64,000 nt of DNA from Streptomyces broussonetiae (GCF_009796285.1 NZ_CP047020.1:7006001-7070000); one strand, 5' to 3'; counted from the stretch's first letter, positions 32,678 to 41,766 are shown. Made by a program: numbers and translations. Notes: generated by a model from the letters alone, not told the origin.

Positions 32678-32723
32678 TCAGTCGTTCGTACGGCCGGTTC
32701 GGCCATGGAAGAGATGGCAACTC

Positions 32724-33719
32724 ATGTCAGTGCAGACCCAAGGCACGGACACGGCCGGGGAGCCCGCTGTCCGCAAGGCCCGGATACCCGGGCCGCCGCG
32801 GGGTACGGGCCGTGACTCCGGGTCCGCGTCCCGCGGCGCCGCCGCCCCCTACCTCCTGCTGCTGCCGGCGCTGCTGGCCACCCTGGTCCTGCTCGGCTGG
32901 CCCCTGGTCAAGAACGGCATGCTGTCGTTCCAGAACCTCAACCCGCGCCAGCTCATCCAGCACCTCACCGAGTGGAACGGCGTCGACAACTACAAAGAGG
33001 TCCTGACCGGTTCGGACTTCTGGAAGGTCGTCGAGCGCTCGATCTTCTTCACCGCCGCCAACGTCGTCCTGATCATGGTGTTCGGCACCCTGATCGGACT
33101 GCTGCTGGCCCGCCTCGGCAAGAAGATGCGACTCACCCTCCTGGTGGGCCTCGTCCTGGCCTGGGCCATGCCCGTCATCGCGGCCACCACCGTCTACCAG
33201 TGGCTGTTCGCCCAGCGCTACGGCGTCGTCAACTGGGTCCTGGACAAGCTCGGCTGGCACTCCATGGCCGACTACAACTGGATGGGCACCCAGTTCTCCA
33301 CGTTCTCCGTGATCACTCTGCTCATCGTCTGGATGTCGATCCCCTTCGTGGCGATCAACCTCTACGCCGCCACCACCACGATCCCCAGGGAGCTGTACGA
33401 GGCCGCCGCCCTGGACGGGGCCGGCGCCTGGCAGAGCTTCACCTCCGTGACCCTGCCCTTCCTGCGGCCGTTCCTGTACTCCACGACCTTCCTCGAGGTC
33501 ATCTGGGTCTTCAAGGCGTTCCCACAGGTCTTCGCCATGAACGAGGGCGGCCCCGACCGCCTCACCGAGACCCTGCCGGTCTACGCCTACGTCGAGGGCG
33601 TCGGCAACCAGCACTTCGGGGTCGGCGCGGCGATCTCGTTCCTCACCATCCTGGTGCTGCTCGTCATGACCTCGTACTACCTGCGCATGGTGCTCAAGCA
33701 AGAGGAGGACGAGCTGTGA
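32724..33719 (+). CDS. DasB-like ABC sugar permease
   Basis: The 331-residue MalF-type permease has a hydrophilic N-terminus of about 35 residues, six predicted membrane helices (first: PYLLLLPALLATLVLLGWPL) and the EAA loop ELYEAAALDGAGAWQSF facing the ATPase. It pairs with the next gene (4-bp GTGA overlap) to form the transmembrane channel. No ATPase gene is present; in Streptomyces such transporters share the MsiK ATPase encoded elsewhere. Confidence 0.88.
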   Translation: MSVQTQGTDTAGEPAVRKARIPGPPRGTGRDSGSASRGAAAPYLLLLPALLATLVLLGWPLVKNGMLSFQNLNPRQLIQHLTEWNGVDNYKEVLTGSDFWKVVERSIFFTAANVVLIMVFGTLIGLLLARLGKKMRLTLLVGLVLAWAMPVIAATTVYQWLFAQRYGVVNWVLDKLGWHSMADYNWMGTQFSTFSVITLLIVWMSIPFVAINLYAATTTIPRELYEAAALDGAGAWQSFTSVTLPFLRPFLYSTTFLEVIWVFKAFPQVFAMNEGGPDRLTETLPVYAYVEGVGNQHFGVGAAISFLTILVLLVMTSYYLRMVLKQEEDEL

Positions 33720-34546
33720 AGCGCTCGCTCTTCGGCCGTATCTGGCCCAACGCGACCGCCGTCGTCCTCTTCGTCGGCTTCGTGTTCCCCGTCTACTGGA
33801 TGTTCGCGACGGCCTTCAAGCCGACCAACGACATCATCGCCGACACCCCGGTGTGGTTCCCGACGAACGTCACCCTCGGCCACTTCAAGAAGGCCGTCCA
33901 CGCCGACCACTTCTGGACGCTGGTCCTCAACTCCATCACCGTGACGGTCTGTTCGGTGGTGTTCTCGCTCCTGATCGCCCTGTTCGCCGCGTTCGCCCTC
34001 GCCCGGATGCGGTTCAAGGGCCGGCGCGGGCTCATCGTCACGTTCATGCTGGCGCAGATGGCCCCCTGGGAGGTCATGATCATCGCCATCTACATGATCG
34101 TGCGCGACAACGACATGCTGGACAGCCTCGTCCCCCTCACCGTCTTCTACACGATGATGGTGCTGCCGCTCACGATCCTGACGCTGCGCGGCTACATCGC
34201 CGCCGTGCCCAAGGAGCTTGAGGAGTCGGCGATGGTCGACGGCTGCACCCGCGGCCAGGCCTTCCGCAAGGTCATCTTCCCGCTGCTCGCGCCTGGGCTC
34301 ATGGCGACCTCGCTGTTCGGGTTCATCACCGCCTGGAACGAGTTCCCGCTCGTCCTGATCCTCAACAAGGACATCGAGAAGCAGACCCTGCCGCTGTGGC
34401 TGTCGCAGTTCCAGACCGCCTTCGGTGACGACTGGGGCGCCACGATGGCCGCGTCCTCCCTGTTCGCGCTGCCCATCCTGATCCTCTTCATCTTCCTGCA
34501 ACGCAAGGCTGTCAGCGGTCTGACCGACGGCGCCGTGAAGGGATGA
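33716..34546 (+). CDS. DasC-like ABC sugar permease
   Basis: GTG 33716 overlaps the previous stop. The 276-residue MalG-type protein has six predicted helices and the EAA loop LEESAMVDGCTRGQAFRKV. The C-terminal GAVKG end is typical of the family. It completes the importer with the two genes before it and overlaps the glycosidase start by 4 bp (ATGA), so import and intracellular hydrolysis are coupled. Confidence 0.88.
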   Translation: MKRSLFGRIWPNATAVVLFVGFVFPVYWMFATAFKPTNDIIADTPVWFPTNVTLGHFKKAVHADHFWTLVLNSITVTVCSVVFSLLIALFAAFALARMRFKGRRGLIVTFMLAQMAPWEVMIIAIYMIVRDNDMLDSLVPLTVFYTMMVLPLTILTLRGYIAAVPKELEESAMVDGCTRGQAFRKVIFPLLAPGLMATSLFGFITAWNEFPLVLILNKDIEKQTLPLWLSQFQTAFGDDWGATMAASSLFALPILILFIFLQRKAVSGLTDGAVKG

Positions 34547-36066
34547 CCCCGCCGATGACCACACGCGCCACCACCGCGTCCGACAGCGGCTCCGCCGCGC
34601 GCGACACCCTCACCCGGGACGCCCTCGCGGTACTGCAGCCGGGCTTCGACGGCACCACCGCGCCCGACTGGGTGCGCCGCCGCCTCGGTGAGGGCCTCGC
34701 CTCGGTCGCCCTGTTCGGCCGCAACGTCGTCACCGAGCAACAAGTCACCGCACTCACCGCCCAGTTGCGCGCCGAGCGGGACGACCTGCTGATCGCCATC
34801 GACGAGGAGAGCGGCGACGTCACCCGCCTCGACGTGCGCACCGGCTCCGCCTTCCCCGGCAACCACGCCCTCGGCGCCGTCGACGACCCCGACCTCACCC
34901 GGGCCGTCTCCCGCGAGCTGGGCCGGCGGCTCGCCGCCTGCGGCGTCACCTTCGACTGGGCGCCGTCCGCAGACGTCAACGCCAACCCCGACAACCCCGT
35001 CATCGGCGTCCGCTCCTTCGGCGCGAGCACCGACCTGGTCGCCCGGCACACTGCCGCCTGGGTCGAGGGGCTGCAGTCCACCGGCGTCGCCGCCTGCACC
35101 AAGCACTTCCCCGGCCACGGCGACACCAACGTCGACTCCCACCACGCCGTCCCCCGCATCGACGTCGACGCGGACACCCTGTTCGCCCGCGAACTGCCCC
35201 CGTTCCGCGCGGCCATCGCCGCCGGCACCCGGGCGATCATGAGCGCGCACATCCTCGTCCCGGCCCTCGACCCCGACCGGCCGGGCACCCTCTCCTCGCG
35301 CATCCTCACCGAGCTGCTGCGCGGCGAACTCGGCTACCAGGGCCTGATCGTCACCGACGGCATGGAGATGCGCGCGATATCCGGCACCTACGGTCTGGAA
35401 CACGGCGTGGTCCTCGCCATCGCGGCCGGCGCCGACGCCATCTGCGTCGGCGGCGGGCTGTGCGACGAGGGCACCGTGCTGGGGCTCCGGGACGCCCTGG
35501 TAGCCGCCGTACGCTCCGGTGAACTGCCCGAGGAACGCCTCGCCGACGCCGCCGCCCGGGTGCGCGCGCTCGCCGCATGGACCGCCGGGGCCCGCGGCGC
35601 TGCCGCCGAGACCCCGGCCGACCCCGAGATCGGCCTGGTCGCGGCCCGCCGCGCACTGCGCCTCACCCGTACCGGCGCCGCCGCACCGCTCACCGCACCC
35701 GTGTACGTCGCCCAGTTCGAACCGGCCCGCAACATCGCCGTCGGGGACCAGACCCCGTGGGGTGTGGCCACCGAACTGGAGCGGCTGCTGCCCGGCACCA
35801 CCACCGGCACCTTCACCGGCGACGGCGCGGGCAAGGAGGCCCTCGTCGCGGCCGACGGCCGCCGGATCGTCGCGGTCGTCCGCGACGAGCACCGGCACGA
35901 CTGGATGCGCACCGCACTCGACACCCTGCTCGCCGCCCGCCCCGACACCGTCGTCGTGGAGATGGGCCTGCCGCAGGCCGCCCCGCGCGGCGCCCTGCAC
36001 ATCGCCACCTACGGCGCCGCCCGGGTCTGCGGTGTCGCGGCGGCCGGGGCCGTCGTCGCCGGCTGA
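34543..36066 (+). CDS. Glycoside hydrolase family 3 enzyme, beta-N-acetylglucosaminidase type
   Basis: The 507-residue product has no signal peptide. Its GH3 N-domain carries the NagZ-type dyad loop CTKHFPGHGDTNVDSHHAVP and the nucleophile Asp in LIVTDGMEMRAI. The last 150 residues are a looser C-domain. It would cleave imported chitobiose-like sugars to GlcNAc in the cytoplasm. ATGA overlap ties it to the permease operon, as the GH3 gene follows dasABC in S. coelicolor. A second possible start is ATG 34555. Confidence 0.87.
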   Translation: MTPPMTTRATTASDSGSAARDTLTRDALAVLQPGFDGTTAPDWVRRRLGEGLASVALFGRNVVTEQQVTALTAQLRAERDDLLIAIDEESGDVTRLDVRTGSAFPGNHALGAVDDPDLTRAVSRELGRRLAACGVTFDWAPSADVNANPDNPVIGVRSFGASTDLVARHTAAWVEGLQSTGVAACTKHFPGHGDTNVDSHHAVPRIDVDADTLFARELPPFRAAIAAGTRAIMSAHILVPALDPDRPGTLSSRILTELLRGELGYQGLIVTDGMEMRAISGTYGLEHGVVLAIAAGADAICVGGGLCDEGTVLGLRDALVAAVRSGELPEERLADAAARVRALAAWTAGARGAAAETPADPEIGLVAARRALRLTRTGAAAPLTAPVYVAQFEPARNIAVGDQTPWGVATELERLLPGTTTGTFTGDGAGKEALVAADGRRIVAVVRDEHRHDWMRTALDTLLAARPDTVVVEMGLPQAAPRGALHIATYGAARVCGVAAAGAVVAG

Positions 36067-36083
36067 CCCGAGCGGCCCCCACC

Positions 36084-36110
36084 GGCCGCCCGCCTCCGGC
36101 GCGGGCGGCC
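36084..36110 (+). terminator. Hairpin terminator of the das-like operon
   Basis: Perfect 10-bp stem GGCCGCCCGC / GCGGGCGGCC, 7-base loop, 18 bp after the GH3 stop. A T-rich stretch (CTTGCTCTTTTCCC) follows at 36119 and may already belong to the next promoter. Confidence 0.75.
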
Positions 36111-36178
36111 TGCTCGACCTTGCTCTTTTCCCGGATCTCAACCGCACGTGTTCGGCACTTGTTTTCCAGAGGAATCGC

Positions 36179-37213
36179 ATGCAGACGCCCCACCCCTTCC
36201 TCCACCGAGCCGCCTCCGACCGCCCCTACTTCAGCGCCGACGGCGAGACCTACCTCGCCCTCACCCCGCTGCGCGACCTGGAGAAGTCCCGGCCTCTCAG
36301 GGTGCTCTCCCCGGAGGACTTCGCGTTCTGGCAGACGTACGGCTACGTCGTCGTCCGCGAGGCCATCACCCCCGGCGAGGCCAAGCAACTCCTGGACTTT
36401 GCCTGGCAGTTCCAGGGACTGGACCCCGACGACCCCGAATCCTGGTACGTACAGCCGACGTTCCGCTCCGAACTCGACCAGCACCTGTTCATCTACGGCT
36501 TCGTCGAGGCCTACCACCACCAGCTCATCTGGGACAGCCGCCAGAACCGGCGCGTCTACGACGCCTTCGTGGACGTGTGGGACTGCGAGGAGCTGTGGGT
36601 CACCCTGGACCGGCTCAACCTCAACCCGCCCAACATACGCACCCGTTCCCGCTCCCTGATCGAGCCCACCGACGAGGGCTTCGACATCGAACTGCACTGG
36701 GACGTCGACACCACTCTCACCGTCCTCCCGCAGCGCGTGCAGGGCATCATCGCCCTGGGCGACACCCGGCCCGAACTCGGCGGCTTCCAGTGCGCCCCGG
36801 AACTCTTCCGCCGCCTCGAGGAGTGGCGCGTGGCCCAGCCGCCCGGCCGCGACCCGATACGGCCCGGCACCGACCGCGCCGAGTTCCCCGTGATCCGCCC
36901 CGACCTCCAGGCCGGTGACCTGCTGATCTTCAACGGGCTGCTGGCGCACGGCGTCGCTCCGAACCTCTCTGACAACGGTGTCCGGGCCGTCCAGTACCTG
37001 TCGATGATGCCCGCCCTGGAGGAGCACACCACCCTGCGCGACTCCCGGGTCGACTCCTGGCGCACGCGTGCGACACCCGACTGGAACGGCACGCTCCTCG
37101 GCGACGCCCGCGAACCCGAGGCCGACCGCTACGGGCCCGCCACGCTCGACCCGCTCGGCAGAAAGCTGCTCGGACTGGACTCCTGGACCGCCGCCGCGGA
37201 AGAGGCGCAGTGA
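36179..37213 (+). CDS. Phytanoyl-CoA dioxygenase-like Fe(II)/2-oxoglutarate oxygenase
   Basis: ATG 36179 follows AGAGGAA. The 344-residue product has the PhyH-type core: DFAFWQTYGYVVVREAITPGEAKQLL, then ELHWDVDTTL (His and Asp of the metal triad), QRVQGIIALGDTRPELGGFQ, and LQAGDLLIFNGLLAHGVAPN with the distal His, then a possible oxoglutarate Arg in VRAVQYLSM. The metal-binding set thus looks intact. It is first in a run of four overlapping genes with a DUF6271-like protein, a PLP decarboxylase-GNAT fusion and an exporter. The likely role is to hydroxylate a small amino-acid-derived metabolite. Substrate unknown. Confidence 0.75.
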   Translation: MQTPHPFLHRAASDRPYFSADGETYLALTPLRDLEKSRPLRVLSPEDFAFWQTYGYVVVREAITPGEAKQLLDFAWQFQGLDPDDPESWYVQPTFRSELDQHLFIYGFVEAYHHQLIWDSRQNRRVYDAFVDVWDCEELWVTLDRLNLNPPNIRTRSRSLIEPTDEGFDIELHWDVDTTLTVLPQRVQGIIALGDTRPELGGFQCAPELFRRLEEWRVAQPPGRDPIRPGTDRAEFPVIRPDLQAGDLLIFNGLLAHGVAPNLSDNGVRAVQYLSMMPALEEHTTLRDSRVDSWRTRATPDWNGTLLGDAREPEADRYGPATLDPLGRKLLGLDSWTAAAEEAQ

Positions 37214-38499
37214 ACCGCATCTGCCTCTGCCTGCCCACCAACCGGGCCTGCGCCGCCACCATCACCGCGATCCACCAGGAAGCCGCCTACGCGGCCGGGC
37301 GCTTCGGCGCCGACGTCCAGCTGCTCATCCTCGACTCAAGCGACGAGCGCACCCGCGCCGAGCACAGGCGGGCCGTCGCCGCCCTGCCCCCGACCACGTA
37401 CGTCACCGTCCACCACCTCGACGAGAACGCCCAACGCGTCTTCCTGCGCCGGACCATCGAAACCGCGGGCCTGCCCGACCCCGACCGCCTGCTGAGCCTC
37501 ATGCTCCCGCCCGCCGTCTCCTACGGCGCCTGCACCAACCGTGCCTTCCTGCTGGCCACCGCCCTCGGCTGCGACTCCCTGCACCGCAGGGACTCCGACA
37601 GCACCTACCAACTCCACGACGGACAGCCGGTGTTCCCGGTCCACCACGAGCTGCCGTACCTCGGCCGGCCTGCCGCCGAGGCCGCCGCCTCGGGCCTGCG
37701 CACCGACCTCGACGCGGCGCTGCTGGGCCACCCGGTGTCACTGGCCGGCGCCTCCTTCGTCGGTGAACTCTCCGTCGACATCGACGGGATACGGCAGCTG
37801 GACGACGGCGTCTACCACGACGTCGTCAGCCTGTGGGCGCCCGGTGACTGGCCCGAGGAGCGCAAGCGGGACCTGGTCGAGGAGTCCTTCACCGGCGCGG
37901 GCAGGGCGCCGTTCACCGGTGACCGTGCCACCCTCACCGTGGTCGACGCCATGCGCGTCGACATGTGCAACATCGCCTTCGACCGGGCGGTCTACGAGCG
38001 CGTCCCGCTGCCGCCCGCCACCGACACCATCGGCAGCGACTACTTCCTGCTGCACCTGGTGCACGACGCCGGCCTGCCCGGCATCCTGCACAACCGGCAC
38101 ATCGAGAACTTCCACACCCCCGAACGCCGCAGCGACACCGGCTTCCCGGCCTACCAGCGCCGGTTCGTGAAGTTCCTGCTGTCGATGCTCTACTTCCACG
38201 ACGTGTACGGCCGCATGGCCGAGGCGGGTGAGCGGCTGCTGGACGACCGGCGCCGGGTACGAGCCGACCCCATCGTGGAGTTCCTGCGCGAGAGCACCAC
38301 CCTCGACCGCGCCGAGAACCTCTGGCGCCTGGACCGACTGGACACGGCGTACCGGAAGCTCGGCGGCAGATATGCCGCCTTCGCCGACCGGCTCGCCGTC
38401 ATGCGCGGCCAGTTGCTGGATGAGGCGGAGTCGGACATCGAGGACTTCGCCGACCTGGCACAGGCCTGGCCCGCCCTTGTCGAGGCGGCCCGGCCATGA
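37210..38499 (+). CDS. DUF6271-like protein, glycosyltransferase-A-like N-terminus
   Basis: GTG 37210 overlaps the upstream stop (GTGA). The 429-residue product begins NRICLCLPTNRACAATITAI and has a Rossmann-like nucleotide-sugar-type start, DSLHRRDSDSTYQLHDG (a possible DxD) and SYGACTNRAFLLATALG. The C-terminal 130 residues are helical. I associate the pattern with DUF6271, found in actinobacterial biosynthetic neighbourhoods, with no proven activity. Tight overlap on both sides (the next gene starts at 38496) ties it to the decarboxylase and oxygenase. It could transfer a sugar or activate a group on the decarboxylase product. Confidence 0.6.
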   Translation: MNRICLCLPTNRACAATITAIHQEAAYAAGRFGADVQLLILDSSDERTRAEHRRAVAALPPTTYVTVHHLDENAQRVFLRRTIETAGLPDPDRLLSLMLPPAVSYGACTNRAFLLATALGCDSLHRRDSDSTYQLHDGQPVFPVHHELPYLGRPAAEAAASGLRTDLDAALLGHPVSLAGASFVGELSVDIDGIRQLDDGVYHDVVSLWAPGDWPEERKRDLVEESFTGAGRAPFTGDRATLTVVDAMRVDMCNIAFDRAVYERVPLPPATDTIGSDYFLLHLVHDAGLPGILHNRHIENFHTPERRSDTGFPAYQRRFVKFLLSMLYFHDVYGRMAEAGERLLDDRRRVRADPIVEFLRESTTLDRAENLWRLDRLDTAYRKLGGRYAAFADRLAVMRGQLLDEAESDIEDFADLAQAWPALVEAARP

Positions 38500-40175
38500 A
38501 TGCACTCGGTGAATCCCTGGCCGCAGCCGAGACCGACCGGATCATCTACGACCTGAGCGGCATCGAGCACCAGTACAACTCGCTGCTCGGCGAACTGCCC
38601 GGAATCCGGGTCCGCTTCGCCCTCAAGGCCTGTCCCGTGGACGAGGTCCTGCACAGCCTGGCCGCAGCGGGCTCCGGCTTCGACGCGGCAAGCCCCGCCG
38701 AAATCACCCAAGCCCTCCACGCCGGCGCGCAGCCGGACCGCATCCACTACGGCAACACCGTCAAGTCCGACCACGACATCGCGGCAGCCCACCGCCTGGG
38801 TGTCCGCACCTTTGCCACCGACAGCCTCGAGGACGTCGCCGCCATCGCCGCGCACGCGCCGCGCGCCCGGGTGTTCTGCCGCCTCGCCACCAGCGGGGAG
38901 GGCGCCCTGTGGGGCCTGAGCCGCAAGTTCGGCTGCACACCCGAGGACGCCGTACGGGTCCTGGAGTCCGCCCGCGCGGCCGGGCTCACCCCGGCCGGTC
39001 TGTCCGTGCACGTCGGTTCCCAGCAGATGACCTGCGAGGCCTGGCAGCAGGCCCTGGACACCCTCGCCGAGACCCTGACGGCCCTGGCCGGGCGGGGGAT
39101 CGTACTCGACCACCTCAATCTCGGCGGCGGCCTGCCCGCGCTCGGCTACCAGGACCGCCACGGCAACCCCCTCGACCCGCCCCTGGACAAGATCCTCGCC
39201 GTGCTCCGCGAGGGCATGGACCACCTGCGCGGCCTGAGCCCCTCCCCGCTCGCCTTCGTCCTGGAACCGGGCCGTCATCTGGTGGCCGACCACGGCGCGG
39301 TCCGCGCGCACGTCTCCCGGCTGACCCGGCGCCGGCAGCCGGACGGAACAGTCGCCCACTGGCTGTATCTGAGCTGCGGCAAGTTCAACGGGCTCTACGA
39401 GATGGACCAGTTGACACACCGGATGGTCTTCCCGAACCACCTCGACGCACAGGACCACGTCCCTGCGATCGTCGCCGGCCCCACCTGCGACAGCGACGAC
39501 GCCTACGGCGAGGGCCGCCACCCGGTCCGCGTCCCTGCGGCCCTCACCTCCGGCGACCCGGTCTGGATCCTGTCCGCCGGCGCCTACGCCACCAGCTACA
39601 TGACCCAGGGGTTCAACGGCACCGCCCGCTGCCGTGCGTCTGCGTACCCGGCCAGGAAGGACACCACCCACATGACTGACCTCGTACGGGGCATCACCGA
39701 GGCGGACTGGCCTCAGGTCGCGGCCCTGGAGGCCGGGGCGTACGCGGACACCTCGCTGGCGGAGGGCGAGGCCGCCCTGCGCTCCCGGGCCTCGGCGGGC
39801 ACCTGCTTCGTCCTGGACCTCGACGACCGGATCGCGGCATACCTCCTCGCCCTGCCCTACCCGAGGTTCCGCTTCCCGGACCTGGCCCGGCCCGAGCAGG
39901 TGGTCCACCACTCCTCCAACCTCCACCTGCACGACCTCGTCGTCACCGCGCCCCTGCGGCGCCGAGGGCTCGGCACCCGCATGGTCCGGCATCTGACCGG
40001 CGTGGCCCGGGCCCGCGGTTTCGCGACCATGTCGCTGATCGCGGTCGCCGGCAAGGAGCCCTTCTGGCGGGCCAACGGCTACCACCCGCACCGTGAGGCG
40101 AGCGTGCCGGCGGGCTACGGCAGCGGCGCGGTGTACATGTCGGCGCGGCTTGCCGCGCAGCGGGAGGCGAGCTGA
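38496..40175 (+). CDS. Fusion of a type-III PLP decarboxylase and a GNAT acetyltransferase
   Basis: One uninterrupted 559-residue frame. Residues 1-385 form an ornithine/diaminopimelate decarboxylase-type barrel: VRFALKACP (PLP Lys), GFDAASPAEI, LSVHVGSQ, LNLGGGLPA, LEPGRHLVADHG, SCGKFNGLYE and the active-site Cys in VAGPTCDSDD. Residues about 394-559 form a GNAT domain: VRGITEADWPQVAALE, LHDLVVTAPLRRRGLGTRMVRHLT (acetyl-CoA loop), FWRANGYHPH. A decarboxylated amine could be passed directly to the acetyltransferase. An internal ATG at 39672 could also yield free GNAT. The substrate amino acid is unknown. Overlaps: 4 bp upstream, 1 bp (TGATG) downstream. Confidence 0.85.
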   Translation: MNALGESLAAAETDRIIYDLSGIEHQYNSLLGELPGIRVRFALKACPVDEVLHSLAAAGSGFDAASPAEITQALHAGAQPDRIHYGNTVKSDHDIAAAHRLGVRTFATDSLEDVAAIAAHAPRARVFCRLATSGEGALWGLSRKFGCTPEDAVRVLESARAAGLTPAGLSVHVGSQQMTCEAWQQALDTLAETLTALAGRGIVLDHLNLGGGLPALGYQDRHGNPLDPPLDKILAVLREGMDHLRGLSPSPLAFVLEPGRHLVADHGAVRAHVSRLTRRRQPDGTVAHWLYLSCGKFNGLYEMDQLTHRMVFPNHLDAQDHVPAIVAGPTCDSDDAYGEGRHPVRVPAALTSGDPVWILSAGAYATSYMTQGFNGTARCRASAYPARKDTTHMTDLVRGITEADWPQVAALEAGAYADTSLAEGEAALRSRASAGTCFVLDLDDRIAAYLLALPYPRFRFPDLARPEQVVHHSSNLHLHDLVVTAPLRRRGLGTRMVRHLTGVARARGFATMSLIAVAGKEPFWRANGYHPHREASVPAGYGSGAVYMSARLAAQREAS

Positions 40176-41383
40176 TGCCCACCACGACCGGCCCCGCCGG
40201 CTTTCGCCGGGCCAAATGGTCCACAGCGGCGCTGTTCTGCTTCCTCGGCTTCCAGTACGGCACCTGGGTCTCCCGCCTCCCCGCACTCAAGACCCGGCTG
40301 GACCTGGGCGCCGGGGAGGTGGGTCTGCTGCTGATGGCCTGCGGGGCCGGGGCCGCGGCCTCCTTCCCGTTGGTCGCCGTCCTGATGCGGCGCCTGGGCT
40401 CCCGTCGGCTGTCCCTCGTCTCGGCCGCATGCCTGATCGCCGTCCTGGCCGCACTCGCCGTCGTCCCGAACTACCTGCTGGCGCTGCCCACCGTGTGCGC
40501 CGACGGCGTCGCGGTCGGCTGCCTCAACGTCGCCATGAACGCCCAGGGTGCCGCTCTGGAGAAGGCGTACGACCGCACCGCCATGTCCCAGCTGCACGCC
40601 ACGTTCAGCGCCGGACTGCTGGCCGCCGCCCTGCTGACCTCCGGCGTGACCACCCTGACCGGGTCGGTCCCGACGCACTTCGCCGTGGCCGGGGCCCTGT
40701 TGCTGCTCCTGCTCACCGCCGCCCGCCCCGGTCTGCTGACCCACCGGGAGTCGGCGGCCTCCGACGGGCCGAAGCAGCAACGCCGTTGGACCCTGCCCAC
40801 CGGCACCACCTTGCTCCTGGGCTGCGCCATGGCCTTCGGCACGATCACCGAGGGCGCCATGAACGACTGGTCGACGCTCTATCTCAAGGACGTCGTCAAG
40901 GCCTCGGCGACCGTGGCGCCGCTCGGTATCGCCGTCGTCTCCGTGATGATGCTCCTGGCCCGCCTGTGCGCGGACCGCTGGCGCACCCGCTGGGGCGACG
41001 GGCGGGTGGTCCGGGTCGGCAGCGCGGTGGCCGCCGCCGGGCTGGCCCTCGCCCTGTTCGCCGGCGGGGTGCTGCCGACCCTGCTTGGCTTCGCCTGCGT
41101 CGGCCTCGGCGCGGCCGCCGTCACGCCGTGCGTCTACGTCGCTGCCGCCGGCCACGGCTCCGACGCGCTGGCCCTGGTCGCCGCGATGGGCACCACGGGC
41201 CTGCTGGCCGGGCCCGCCCTGATCGGCTTCGTCGCGAGCGCGGCGAGCCTGACCCTGGGCATGGCCACGGTCGCCGCATCAGCCCTGATCGTCACGCTGA
41301 CGGCGTTCCGCATCCCGTGGCCCGACCGCACCCGCACACCGTCCGCCGCCGCGGCTTCGGCGCCGGCCCGTGAGAACGCATAG
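40175..41383 (+). CDS. MFS transporter, probable exporter of the cluster product
   Basis: The 402-residue protein has about 12 membrane helices and a FucP/YbjJ-like MFS layout: TAALFCFLGFQYGTWVSRLPALK in helix 1, then LMRRLGSRRLSLVSAACL in the 2-3 loop, and EGAMNDWSTLYLKDV at the start of the second half, where the conserved ExxxxDWS is typical of the subfamily. It starts inside the stop of the fusion gene (TGATG), so it is the last gene of the operon. It probably exports the product or imports its precursor. Confidence 0.85.
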   Translation: MPTTTGPAGFRRAKWSTAALFCFLGFQYGTWVSRLPALKTRLDLGAGEVGLLLMACGAGAAASFPLVAVLMRRLGSRRLSLVSAACLIAVLAALAVVPNYLLALPTVCADGVAVGCLNVAMNAQGAALEKAYDRTAMSQLHATFSAGLLAAALLTSGVTTLTGSVPTHFAVAGALLLLLLTAARPGLLTHRESAASDGPKQQRRWTLPTGTTLLLGCAMAFGTITEGAMNDWSTLYLKDVVKASATVAPLGIAVVSVMMLLARLCADRWRTRWGDGRVVRVGSAVAAAGLALALFAGGVLPTLLGFACVGLGAAAVTPCVYVAAAGHGSDALALVAAMGTTGLLAGPALIGFVASAASLTLGMATVAASALIVTLTAFRIPWPDRTRTPSAAAASAPARENA

Positions 41384-41472
41384 GGCACGCACCGGCGGCG
41401 GACTCCCACGACCGTGCGGAAACGCCCCCCGCGGCGGCAGCCCGGTGGCCAGGGAGGCGGTGCGCGGACGCC

Positions 41473-41649
41473 TCACCTGAGGGCGATCACATTGGTGGCC
41501 TTCTCGCCGACGACGTCGAACTGGACCCGCTGGCCCTCGCGTACGGTCTGAGTCTCCATGCCCGAGAACGGGCGCCGTTCGCCGTCCTCGTCGGTGATGA
41601 TGCCCACGCCGTCCGCGTCGTTGTACACGGCGATCCTTCCGAGCGGCAT
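41473..41649 (-). CDS. Small cold-shock-domain-like protein, 58 residues
   Basis: ATG 41649 is preceded by GGAGGACAG. The product begins MPLGRIAVYNDADGVGIITD and ends EGQRVQFDVVGEKATNVIAL, matching the beta-strand order of CspA (GxVKWFNxxKGFGFI to QVxFDVxxGxKGPQAxNV). The aromatic RNP1/RNP2 residues that stack on RNA are missing (VYNDADGVGII), and it is about 10 residues short. It may bind nucleic acid weakly or have another role. It is divergent from the 61-residue peptide gene. Confidence 0.7.
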   Translation of the reverse strand: MPLGRIAVYNDADGVGIITDEDGERRPFSGMETQTVREGQRVQFDVVGEKATNVIALR

Positions 41650-41766
41650 CGTGCTGTCCTCCGTGGGTGCGTAGTGAAGCTCCAGATGTCCCCCGGTGAG
41701 CAGAGCATCACCCGCCGTGTCCGATGGGGGAAGGGGCGAACGGCGCGTCGGCCAGTGTTTGACTGG

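Noticed and set aside
34192..36180. A 662-codon minus frame over the GH3 gene
   Set aside because: Gly/Val/Ala-rich shadow without motifs.
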